Origin: Corticium candelabrum
Taxonomy: Eukaryota; Porifera; Homoscleromorpha; Homosclerophorida; Plakinidae
Reading direction: 5' to 3'
Assembly (NCBI RefSeq): GCF_963422355.1
Contig: NC_085088.1
Span: 2,913,931 to 2,977,930, forward strand
DNA: 64,000 bases
Position 1 is the first letter of the stretch. Every line of letters begins with the position of its first letter. A program made the position numbers and the translations under genes. Positions 38,601 through 64,000 of the stretch are shown piece after piece. The notes beneath the pieces are model-generated. The model ran no database searches and was not told the origin of the DNA. It worked only from the letters and a program-made list of their open reading frames with translations.

Positions 38601-39610
38601 TGTGTTGAAACTCAAACACAAAAGGATTGTACATTGGTAGAGGAAGACTGTAGAAACTGGTGAGCATGCTGACAACTGCGGAGATTGAAGCAGCTAATCT
38701 TTGCTGTAATCAACTAAGATTGAAATGATAGATATAAGCAAGCATGAGTATATGGTGCCTTCCACCCTTCATGTAATTATTCTGTGTTACAGTTATGTGA
38801 CAGCATACCTGATGCTTCTTCATTAAGCTTAGTATGTGAAGCACTTGTTGAACATCTGACTGTCAGTGGTGCGTCTCTACATACTCAACTGTCTGCCATT
38901 AGAATTGCAATTGGGCTAGCAGAACACGAGTGTGGGTTTACTCATCTTGCAAAGTGAGATTATTTTATGCATTTCTGACTAACCAACTACTTTAACGTAA
39001 CTGTGTTTACATATCAGATGTCTTGATGGTGACAATGAAACATTTTCCTCTTTCTTAAACTCTCTCGTTCAAAAACTTGAGTAAGCTGCCAATGAAATTA
39101 CACAAAGAAATGCTAAAGCTAAATTTTTGGTTTTAGAGGCTTGTCTGATTCTTTGTCTGAGGAGCTGTCTGATTCTTCTTCTCGGGTGCTGTCTGCAGTT
39201 GGTGCTGTATTAGAACTGATTCATGTTTTAGGAAGTAAACCTGTAAAAGAAACTATACTAGACTTAGAGGGAGAAGATGAAATAGTTGATAGTCAACCAG
39301 CATTGAGGACATCGTATCTGAAACCTGTACAACTTAGAGTTTTGTTAAGTTGGGCAGCTGATGGTCAGGAACATGAAGAGCATGTTCTGTTGTGCCTCAT
39401 GAAAAAGATTGGAGAACTCGATGTTGAGGAAGAGCACAGTGATTTGCTAAAGCAGTTCAATGCTGTCATAGCATTATTAAAATCATCAGAAACAGAGGAT
39501 GATCAGCCAATTGAGAATGATAAAGGTTGTACTTGTGTATGTGTTGTGGCCGTTGGTTACTACTCGTCAGTGTTTGACAATGTGTGTAAACCTTGGTAGT
39601 AGCATGTGTG

Positions 39611-39657
<47 letters not shown>

Positions 39658-39676
39658 GTGCGTGCATGCGTGCGTG

Positions 39677-39715
<39 letters not shown>

Positions 39716-42113
39716 TTGTATATTTATTTATTTATTTATTTATTGTATGTCTACAGTTACAGTGGTATAATTAAAGGGGCAGGTGTTAATAACTTTGAAT
39801 AAGTCAGTTTGAGCAGTTTCCTAGTTGTACATGTTATCACTGGCGTAGCATTGGGAGGCATTAGCCTCCCCAATCTTGTAGCCATGTTATGCAGAAGCCT
39901 CCTGTTTCCCTCAGGTACCAAACAGTAAGCGTAATGTGTGGTGTGTTAACGACACAAGCCATATGTTCGATGGAACACAGCAGCATTGCAGTATGTTGAA
40001 AAAAGTTGTGACAGGTGAAGTTTGCATGCCTATCAAACTTTCCCAACAATGGTGGATGTCTATGCTGTGGAAGTAAAAAAGTAAGACAGTAAAAAAGTAA
40101 CAAGTAAAAAAATGGGGCATGGCTTTGCAGTGTGATTGATGAGTCCCTCCAGACTAGAGCACCATGCTAAGCTGGTGACCAAGCAGTCAGCTTAATCGTA
40201 GTGTGGCATGTTGATGACGATATTAACTATCTGTTTGATGGAACAACACGTTAGTATTTCAGTATGATGAAACAGCACATCAGTATTTCAGTATGATGAA
40301 GGCTGAAGCCAATGTAGAAAAAGTCCTGACAGTTGAACTGGGCATGCTTGTCACACTATCTCTGAAAATGGTGGACGTCATGCTGTGGAATAAGGAGTGG
40401 CCTTGCAGTGTGGTTGATCAGCCCCTCCAAACTTGAGTACTGTGCTATACTGGTGGGGTGCATGTTATTATAAGTCAATCACTCTATATACTTGGAGGTC
40501 AGTTACAAGTCAATCTAAGGACTACCAGTACTGTGTGTTCACTGTCATTTATTAGTCAGTCAAATGTTTTCTGCTCACCTACTTTTATTAATTAATTAAA
40601 ACTAGATAGGACAGATATCTTGAGACAAAGTTGTTGAGGAACCTGTACTTTTATTACAATTATGCAATTGCTTTCAATGGTTTTGTTGTAGAAACAATTG
40701 CCCAACTTCCTGGTTCTCGTTCTATCTCTGAACAGTTTGCAGAAAGAACCATTGTTGTTCGTCAAGTAGCAGATGAAAGGTAGTGAGTGCATTTTCTAAA
40801 CCATTATTTATCTTTCATAAAAAACCTTTCCAAAGGCCTGATCTTGACTTTTGGTTTGGTGCTTTTGCTCCTATCAGTGAAAGTCCAGAACCATACATGG
40901 TGAGTTATCTTGACCTATGTATCTGTTTAGTACTGAAACTCTCAGGCATATTGATATCATCACTCCTTGTAGGTCAAATGCAATCTGGAAGAGTTAGCTC
41001 AAAAGTGTTGTGGGGATTTCTCTTTGAAAGATGAAATTGAAAAATGGGTTGTGAAATCACCACCTCAATCTCCTACAAGAGATAAGAAAGACAAGTATAA
41101 AGTGTCAATTATGACTATTTTGTCTCTTTGGTAAGTTTCTGTTTTGGGTCAGAAGTAAACGGAAAGTAGATCCTTTGATAGCTGAAAGTGTGGCTAAACG
41201 ACCACGCCCATCTGACACAAGTAATGGCACAGACATAGACAGTTTACTTGATACATTTTTATCATTAGGGCTTACTATTGCCTGTGCTATAGTGATGTTC
41301 ACTGGTCGAGGTTATGGCGGCCCACGTCGTGGTAAAGATTTCTTTCGTTTGAGGCAGCAGAACACCAGCCGACCACCATCAATGCATGTTGATGATTTCA
41401 CAGCAATCGACAATTCGCTCAAGCCCAGAAAAATGGACAACAGAGCAAGAGGACACAAATGGGTATCTGTTGTCTATTGTTTAGATCTATCTTTGTACAC
41501 ATGTACATGTACAGATTACCAGTAAATTCTAAGTGGACACACACAACTGATCCTTTCTCGTGTGATTGCAACTTACTATTGTTATTTTTTGAATTGTATT
41601 GCAGATGTCAGGGCAACAAGCTGCGCATCCTTACATGGGTAGAGGGACAGGAGATTATGGCCAAAGGTGGATGGAAGGACACAGAGGACCCGCAGATGTA
41701 TGGGGCTACAGACCAGCCGGTTATCCTACCAGAGGGTACGTACATATTGTGTCCTATTCTGCCGTCTCTGTAACTTGTATATGTTGCTAGACCTGGATGG
41801 GCACCCCACTATCATGGTATGTATTGAATCACGTTGCAGTGTGTTGCTTGTGTCTCATTACACCTCTTCACGTGTCTTCACAGGGGATCAGTATGGACGT
41901 CCTGGACAGTGGCAACCCGGGAAAGATGACAGGAGGTAACAATAACCATCTCATTTTACGTTCTCAAATACTTCACATTGTTAACATTCATCCTCGTCCA
42001 ATCTACTGCGGCATGTCGTTTTTTTTTCCAGATTTGGAGTCGCACCGGGAATGTACGGCCATATGACAGCCGGTTGGCAAAAGAGAGGACATGACCGTGG
42101 GTTTGGTCGTTGA
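26686..42113 (+). CDS. VIRMA: Protein virilizer homolog, m6A methyltransferase complex subunit
   Basis: Many-exon gene of 15.4 kb. First exons: 26686-26745, 26818-26936, 30063-30149, 30217-30289, 30328-30594, 30652-30747, 31021-31053, 31108-31149, 31220-31312, 31369-31432. The N-terminus has the virilizer pattern: LIRFPRPVTVSELRVIP, then FKLEIFVKNLNQPSVAVMEKFG, LEYDEAS and DAVVLRGWYANISVAIYG. An acidic linker and VSFNPYQCDLLPL (31220-31312) follow, then a helical-repeat region with VNIRQLKAGMAMV (33449-33532), TPRVVTAGAALLQK near 34014 and LKWSVATIALFSANAMEAIIRFL near 36600. The Arg/Gly-rich tail contains RQQNTSRPPSMHVDDF near 41358-41405, a very conserved virilizer signature. The stop is at 42111-42113. 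In other animals it scaffolds METTL3/METTL14, WTAP, HAKAI and ZC3H13 and directs mRNA m6A deposition in the nucleus. The exon junction near 33680-33730 is uncertain: the obvious donor breaks frame, while a donor after 33690 rescues it. Confidence 0.93.
28138..28345. mobile_element. MITE with perfect 33-bp terminal inverted repeats
   Basis: The left end 28138-28170 (starts CCCTGAAAGAAGAAATTTG) is an exact reverse complement of the right end 28313-28345. The 208-base element is flanked by TA on both sides (28136-28137 and 28346-28347), the target duplication expected for Tc1/mariner-type and some other DNA transposons. It carries no coding sequence. Its intronic position in virilizer makes it removable by splicing. 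Confidence 0.88.
28591..28641. repeat. Short inverted repeat around CCGGAC motifs
   Basis: TGTCCGGTCAA (28591-28601) and TTGACCGGACA (28631-28641) are exact inverted copies, with GGCCGGACA between them. It may be part of a repeat end. No function is assigned. Confidence 0.6.
29028..29218 (+). repeat. G-rich minisatellite in a virilizer intron
   Basis: About 190 bases made almost only of G-runs separated by TTT, TT, A or T, with units such as GGGGTTTGGGGT and TTGGGAGGG. The G-runs lie on the sense strand, so both DNA and pre-mRNA could fold into stacked G-quadruplexes. Long Gly/Trp- or Pro/Asn-rich open frames across it are compositional artefacts. Confidence 0.95.
29650..29880 (-). repeat. 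Dispersed repeat copy 1 (virilizer intron)
   Basis: Its reverse complement matches 39842-40180 and 40200-40460. Shared pieces include CTGTTTGATGGAACA, GAAGGCTGAAGCCA, TGGGCATGC and CCCCTCCAAACTTGAG. No coding capacity is visible. It is probably a non-autonomous transposable element of unknown class. Confidence 0.7.
32229..32272 (+). repeat. (AAAT)n microsatellite
   Basis: AAAT repeats with one extra-A interruption, in a virilizer intron between exons ending at 32179 and starting at 33303. Confidence 0.9.
39603..39743 (+). repeat. (TG)n and (TTTA)n microsatellite in a virilizer intron
   Basis: A TG tract with CGTGCA interruptions on the sense strand (39603-39714) is followed by TTTA repeats (39720-39743). 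Confidence 0.93.
39842..40460 (+). repeat. Dispersed repeat copies 2 and 3, side by side (virilizer intron)
   Basis: Two related copies in the same orientation, about 39842-40180 and 40200-40460, homologous to the reverse complement of 29650-29880. Both end with a CCCTCCA-containing segment (GATGAGTCCCTCCAGACT and GATCAGCCCCTCCAAACT). Confidence 0.7.
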
Positions 42114-42648
42114 CCTACTGACCTTTCACATGTGACAGGTCTTATGATGTAGTAGGTGTGATTGTCATGCGCCATGCGTCTGAATGTGCATGCGCCATGC
42201 GTCTGAATGTAAATAAGTACACTATTTGGAATGCTATACATACAGCACTCCAAATTTTATTGATTATAACTTTGTACTCTAAAGTTTGTTGATACGCGAG
42301 ATCTAAATAATCTAGTTTCGAACTCCTGTTGAAAGTAGGCGGGAGTGAAAGGGGTGGAATGCTGTCAATGTGTAGACGACGAAGGACGAAACCGACGATG
42401 TGTGGTAAAACCTATATGCATATATAGAATGAAACATAAAGAGAAGTCTTGCATTACGTAATTGATTCTAGACTCTCTCATCGATAGTTGGCGGCAAATT
42501 TTCGCGCTGTCTAGGGCAAGCGCGCTAGTTTAATTAACGATCATTTTGCCCGCCACCTGCTGGAGGTTGAGTTCTCGCAATAATCAGACTACTGACCGTC
42601 TCGGATCGTTACCCGTTGAGTGACCAAGCTCTAATCTAGAACCGAACG

Positions 42649-42697
42649 ATGCATTCGTTAGGTGCACTGCTATTGGTCGTGCAGTTGCAACACCTTG
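42649..42697 (+). other. Candidate alternative first exon (signal peptide)
   Basis: ATG followed by a short hydrophobic peptide (MHSLGALLLVVQLQHL) ending in phase 1 at a good donor, GTGAGT. The regular first exon of the receptor kinase (43767-44160) also ends in phase 1. This exon could therefore splice in frame to the EGF-like exon at 44232 and give a receptor lacking the first Ig domain. Use is not proven; it could also be a chance frame. Confidence 0.35.
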
Positions 42698-43047
42698 GTG
42701 AGTACAATCTGCATGCATATGGCTACACTGTACATGTAAATTGTAAATTTTGGGTGGGACCGACGGAGGCTTTACGATTTTGCTACGAAAGCCGCAACAG
42801 CTAGCTAACTAAAGCGATTTGCCGACTTCCTGTTTCGCACGTTTCACTTCGATCGAGTTGCAAATGGGGTTTCCCAACTAATGGCTCACGTTTCCTCTCC
42901 GAGTTCACGCACATGCTCGAATCGCCAGAGCGATCCGGACAGCAAAATGCGAACAATAGGCTTTTCTGAATGTTATCAGCTTTGTACGAGTTATAAGCAG
43001 GGCACGTGCTTGCTGTCAGCGGCATTACACATTATTAGCCTCGATCT

Positions 43048-43098
43048 CCCAGACCCGTGTAGCGCCAATTGATTAGAATGGCGCTACACAGGTCTGGG
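43048..43098. repeat. Near-perfect 20-bp hairpin
   Basis: CCCAGACCCGTGTAGCGCCA (43048-43067) and TGGCGCTACACAGGTCTGGG (43079-43098) are inverted copies with one mismatch around an 11-base loop. It could be a tiny foldback element or a structured RNA. Confidence 0.65.
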
Positions 43099-43766
43099 GG
43101 CCGAAGCTAGTGCATTATGTCGCATATACACGGTCGTAGAGTCGTAGCGTGAACTTTTATATGTACCAGAGGCGTAATTAGTCTGGTCAGCCTGGTTTTG
43201 GCGGGGTATCTTTCAAAAACTGTACATCGGACAGTCGACAATTGCCTGAAACTTCGGATTGAAAATATAGGTGATTAAAAGCCAATGTGTTTATAGTTGA
43301 AACGAAAGTAAATTATAGCATCAGCCGCCCACTTTGACTTGAATTGCTATTTATGCTGTCCAGAGGACTGAGGTCATTGCGTAGCCACGTATCACAGTAA
43401 TCGTTGGTAAATGAGAGTAGTTATTCAAGAACCTGTTGTACAATAGATCATTAGATACCAGCTAAATGTATGCTGGAGAGACTGCTCTCTTCACTATCGT
43501 TGGATCACACCCTCTTAGCGCGCGTATCTACAACTTTGAGAATTATGCTTCCTACGAGCCTGATATACATGTACGTACTACTGATCAGCGCTATTGCAAT
43601 CGCGTGGCTAGAATCGCGCCAACTATCAAACATACACATTTGAATTCGTCCGACTTCGTATTCGCTGGTCAGCATTCTAGGCGTGGCCTTAACTGGATTG
43701 AGTCACCAACCGTTTTGCGGGCACAAATACGCAGAAGGCGTTCTTCTATTTCCGGTCTTCGACACC

Positions 43767-60160
<16,394 letters not shown>

Positions 60161-60678
60161 GGCCAGCCCAGAGACAATTACTATTGTATGAAAGGGCCAC
60201 CCAGTCATTAGTGTTTTGCCCTAAGCTTTTAATTGAGCATTTACAGTACGTTTACCCCCGACTACTGCACACAGACTGACCTAATTGTACTTCCAGCTTT
60301 TACATTGTAATTTAATTGTAATGAAAGAATTGCTCCGTCAGTCACGGTTTACCGCGTCGTCTGTTCTCGTCTGAGCGTGCGCGTAGGCCTCGAGTTTGTA
60401 CATGTCCAGCACGAGACGCCGTGGACTTACTTCCCTTCGCGTGTCGTCCGACGGGTAGAAACGTGTGCGACATCTCGCGCACGAGACGAGACGAAACTAT
60501 GCGGCGGTCGAGACGAATGTTTCCTGTCGGCCTGACGGAATGGGACGTCCGCTGCATCGCTGAGCTATTTCGAGTGACCACCCACGCGCGCTAATGACCG
60601 CCCGCCCTAAGTACCCGGATATTCGAACTACCAGTGCGTGCTTCCTGTCTGACATGCTTAGTTGGCGACGTCGACGCG
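60161..60678. promoter_or_regulatory. 3' flank of the kinase gene and CpG-rich presumed promoter of the next gene
   Basis: From about 60340 the sequence becomes GC- and CpG-rich compared with the rest of the window, up to the ATG at 60679. This suits a promoter for the downstream receptor-like gene. No TATA box is evident. Confidence 0.5.
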
Positions 60679-63312
60679 ATGGCAGAGGCAGTGCGGTGGT
60701 TAGCAACGTTCGCGTTTGTCATGGCGGCGAGTGTCGTTGCCGCACAAGGTGAGACGCGCCGATTGTTGGTCTTTCCGAGTTGTTTGCGGGTACGATTTGC
60801 GTGTTGTGCGACTGTTACCCGGTACACAACCCTATTTTTGTCGCTTCGTCGTACTGGTGTTGACTGGTGTTGACGTTTTTCGCCTCTCTCCCTACCACAC
60901 CGAGTTTCACGTCTGCACTCGAGCTCTCGAGCGCCGCACGTCGACTGTCGTTTTTGCTCCTTTCTAGGAGTCGGAAAGGGATGCGACAGGTCGATGGCAG
61001 TCTGGCGGAGTCGAGAGTAACGCCTGAGTGTCGTCACGCGTCATCCGCAGTGGAAATCGTTGCGATAGCGTTGATACAATGTTGCTACTTGTGCTACTGG
61101 TTGTGGGTAGGCCTTAAGTTGTTGCCCTAAACTTTCGTGCCACCGTCGTGCCACTTTGCAAGCTTTATGTGCCAGCACTCCCACTCGAGCCCACTCGATG
61201 TGACCTCGTTTCATACGTATTGACACTTCGCGGAGTTCCAGCAATTACTCGAGCAGCCAGCTTGCGTGTCTGCACGCGTACATGTTTGGTTGTCAGTCGC
61301 TTGTGGTTGCGAATGAGTTTGTTTCTTAGATGTAGATAAGCCGACACATTTTCGAGTAACGCGAACGACTGCCACCTCTCTGGAAGTCTTCTGGGACATG
61401 CCGACGAACGGAGACTTTGTAGAGTTTGGAGAGTTCTCGTTGAGGTACAACACTGGATTTAGAGACAAATACGATCAGGCCGAGGGAGGGAGACTGAGCT
61501 CTCGGGCTCGAACGTTCGTGTACAGAGATCTGAAACCGAATACGAAGTATTACCTCAAGATCCAGGCTCTGATGCGCGGCCAGCGCAAATCGGCGACTAC
61601 AGAGGCAAAGACATTACCGGGTATGCATCACTCTAGATATGTAGGTCACTTTACTTGAGTGATTGCTTGTAGGCTAATTGTTTTCTCTCTCTCCTCATCT
61701 AGAATGGAAGCCGACGGCTCCTTCGTCGCAGGCAAAGAGGTGCGCGTGCTCGACGCCATTCATGCCACTGTTTGTCTTTCCCCTTGTTTATGGCTGCTGT
61801 TTTGTCTCGCAATTTATTTCAGATGCGAGGAATACACCGGCAGTGTGTGCAGTCAGTATTTACGAGGCCGTCTGGTGTATGTTGAGAACACGACAGATCA
61901 GGCCGCAATGGAGTCAATAGCTAAACAGGCATTGGGTGCCTTAAATCGGGATTGTCACCATGCTGCAGAGGCTGTGGTGTGTCAGATGGTGCTGAAGCCG
62001 TGCCATGTTGAAGAGTGGCTTGATTCCAGGTTCTTCAATGCCGTGCCAAGATCTGTTTGTGGTGAAGACTGTAACAGAGTCAAGACGGCGTGTGCTCCAG
62101 CTGTGTGGAATGAAGTCGAGAACACATTGGAACAACACAAAGCTGTAGTGGTGAATGCTACCTGTGGTGACCTACCCAGAGCTAATGGTGGTGATTTCCC
62201 AGAGTGTGTCTCCTTTGGAGCTCTAGGTAAGTGTAGATGGTGAATTCTATGAAACACAGTTAATGTTTATGTGTCTCTTGCAGAGGCTAACGACAATGGA
62301 AATGCTGGTAAGTAAGCATTTTATGATTTTATGGAACTAATTGCATCCCTTTTGCTCTCTAATTGCATCCCTTTTTGCTCTCTAATTGCATCCCTTTTTG
62401 CTCTCTAATCGACTTCTGTCTGTCAAGCTTCCTGTTACTATGGCAAGGGAGAAGGATACCAAGGCACTATACACATCACCGAATCAGAGAGGACGTGTAG
62501 TAGTTGGGTTATGGGTAATGATTCACATGGCGTCACTCAACGATTTGGTATATCGCTACAGCAAGCGAAGGACATGAAGAACTACTGCCGTAATCCTCAA
62601 GGAAGAGGCAGCCGGCCGTGGTGTTACGTTGGTGGCTCGAATCGATGGGAGTATTGTTCGAAGACGTTACCTCAGTGTGGTATGATGTCGTCAGCTGTGC
62701 TAAATTGCCACCGATGTATACCAGTTTTGTATAGGTCAAGAGGTCTTGTGTGAAAAACCAGAAACCGATGGCCGAATATGCCTGACTTTACAGGGTTATC
62801 GAGGTTTTGATATTTATATGGACGTGGCAGGCGGAAAAACACAGAAAACGGTCAACGATCAGGTCGACAGCGTATTACAGAAGTTGCACTTGTTTGTAGA
62901 CACGGACGGCGCAGCACAACATTGTGCTACAAGGGCAGCAAGGATTATGTGCTACATGTCTCTTCCTGTGTGCGTTCAAGACGCGAAGGGAGCTATACAC
63001 AAACGTCACGTGTGTCGAGAGAACTGCGAATCCTACAGGAAGGACTGTCCACTGATGGCGCCAGAGCTCGACAAATACTTTACTGAATCTGTTCACTCGG
63101 TCCTCGACTTGACGTTTCTCAGGTGGCCGATCAATTGTTCGAGTTTGCCTGCAAAGAATGGAGGTGACTTTGTAGAGTGTGTCGACGAGTCTGTTGATGG
63201 GAAAACGGATGGAAACATTATGGGTATGTGTGTACAGGGATTCTGTTTGTGTTTCTTGTTAATTCTATTGATGCTAATCATATAGAAACCGTATTACCAG
63301 TCAATGCATCAG
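60679..63312 (+). CDS. FN3-Frizzled-kringle-Frizzled receptor-like gene, 5' part
   Basis: Eight exons are seen before the window ends: 60679-60748 (signal peptide), 61336-61620 (fibronectin III, with YRDLKPNTKYYLKIQAL), 61703-61739 (linker), 61823-62226 (Frizzled), 62284-62307 (linker), 62428-62679 (kringle, with KNYCRNPQGRGSRPWCY), 62735-63223 (Frizzled), 63286-63312 (linker). They join in one open frame. Like the upstream kinase gene, it alternates Frizzled exons, short linker exons of 24-37 bases and kringle exons, mostly in phase 1. It is therefore a close relative by exon type, but with an FN3 rather than Ig N-terminus. The expected continuation is another kringle and perhaps a membrane or kinase part, which cannot be seen. 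Extracellular or cell-surface location is inferred from the signal peptide. Confidence 0.85.
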
Positions 63313-63652
63313 GTGAGTTGGCATATTGTTTTACCTAATAGTCATAAGTTTGTAACTAAAGTGTCATTAAAATGTCTGTCTGTCTACCCATGTGTCCATC
63401 ATGTTGTTGTTGTTGTGTGTGTGTGTGTGTGTCTGTCTGTCTGTCTGTCTTTGTTTAATACATATGTCTGTCTGTCTGTCTGTCTGTTTATGTGTTTGTT
63501 TGTCTGTTAGTTTATGTCTATCTGTCTGTCTGTTTATGTGTTTGTCTGTCTGTCTGTTTATGTGTCTATCTGTGTGTCTGTCTATCTGCCCGTCTGTTTA
63601 TGTGTCTGCCTGTCTGTCTGTGGTCTGTCTGTTTACGTGTGTCTGTCTGTTG

Positions 63653-63711
<59 letters not shown>

Positions 63712-63748
63712 GTGTGTGTGTCTGTGTGTGTGTCTGTGTCTGTCTGTG

Positions 63749-63783
<35 letters not shown>

Positions 63784-63941
63784 GTGTGTGTCTGTGTGTG
63801 TGTGTGTCTGTCTGTGTGTCTGTGTCTGTGTCGTGTCTGTCTGTCTGTCTGTTGATGTGTCTGTCTGTTGATGTGTCTGTCTGTTGATGTGTCTGTCTGT
63901 TGATGTGTCTGTCTGTTGATGTGTCTGTCTGTCTGTCTGTT

Positions 63942-64000
<59 letters not shown>
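63313..64000 (+). repeat. Compound TG/TCTG microsatellite to the window edge
   Basis: From about 63410 the intron is TG and TCTG repeats, including five units of GTTGATGTGTCTGTCT near 63849-63925. It ends the window as pure (TG)n, so the next exon of the receptor-like gene lies outside. Confidence 0.93.

Larger units (their letters stand above)
42114..43766. promoter_or_regulatory. Region between virilizer and the receptor kinase, with a possible alternative first exon
   Basis: Contains the candidate signal-peptide exon at 42649-42697 and a 20-bp hairpin at 43048-43098. No other gene is recognised. It should include the promoter of the receptor kinase gene. Confidence 0.5.

Overview
The window is nuclear DNA from an animal. 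Nearly every protein-coding gene is split into many short exons by GT-AG introns, often only 50-150 bases long, and the proteins are metazoan: vitellogenin-type lipid carriers, a Rap2 GTPase, the m6A-writer subunit virilizer/VIRMA, and a receptor tyrosine kinase with Ig, EGF-like, Frizzled and kringle domains. Small introns, abundant (TG)n tracts and the unusual receptor architecture suggest a non-bilaterian animal, perhaps a sponge. The species call is an inference; the gene calls rest on the translated sequence.

Layout, all on the + strand unless stated. 931-2091: intronless BtaA-like (DUF3419) betaine-lipid-type transferase. 2141-3593: inverted repeat of about 1.45 kb with TG/CA tracts in its arms. 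4954-6360 (-): decayed 3' end of a non-LTR retrotransposon. 7629-14568 and 15914-22696: two tandem 21-exon vitellogenin-like genes (about 1630 residues each) with matching promoters, introns and 3' flanks; the first carries a 1-base frameshift in exon 8. 24121-24704: small three-exon gene of unknown function. 25891-26433 (-): Rap2-like GTPase. 26686-42113: virilizer/VIRMA, divergent from Rap2, with a MITE, a G-rich minisatellite and three copies of a dispersed repeat in its introns. 43767-60160: 20-exon receptor tyrosine kinase (about 2234 residues). 60679 to beyond the right edge: a related FN3-Frizzled-kringle-Frizzled receptor-like gene, truncated by the window.

The most striking item is the receptor kinase. 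Its kinase and juxtamembrane region resemble MuSK/ROR/Trk, including an NPxY motif before the kinase as in MuSK. Its ectodomain reads Ig-EGF-EGF-Ig-Ig-Ig-[Ig-Fz-Kr-Fz-Kr]-[Ig-Fz-Kr-Fz-Kr]-TM. The bracketed unit is an intragenic tandem duplication that kept its exon structure, down to a 10-nt microexon between each Ig and Frizzled exon. The neighbouring gene uses the same exon types and splice phases, so this looks like a local family of Frizzled/kringle receptors. The vitellogenin pair is the other clear duplication and shows segments of near identity suggestive of gene conversion.

Exon boundaries were placed by hand from splice consensus, reading-frame continuity and comparison between duplicates. 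They are firm for the vitellogenin pair and the receptor genes, and partial for VIRMA.
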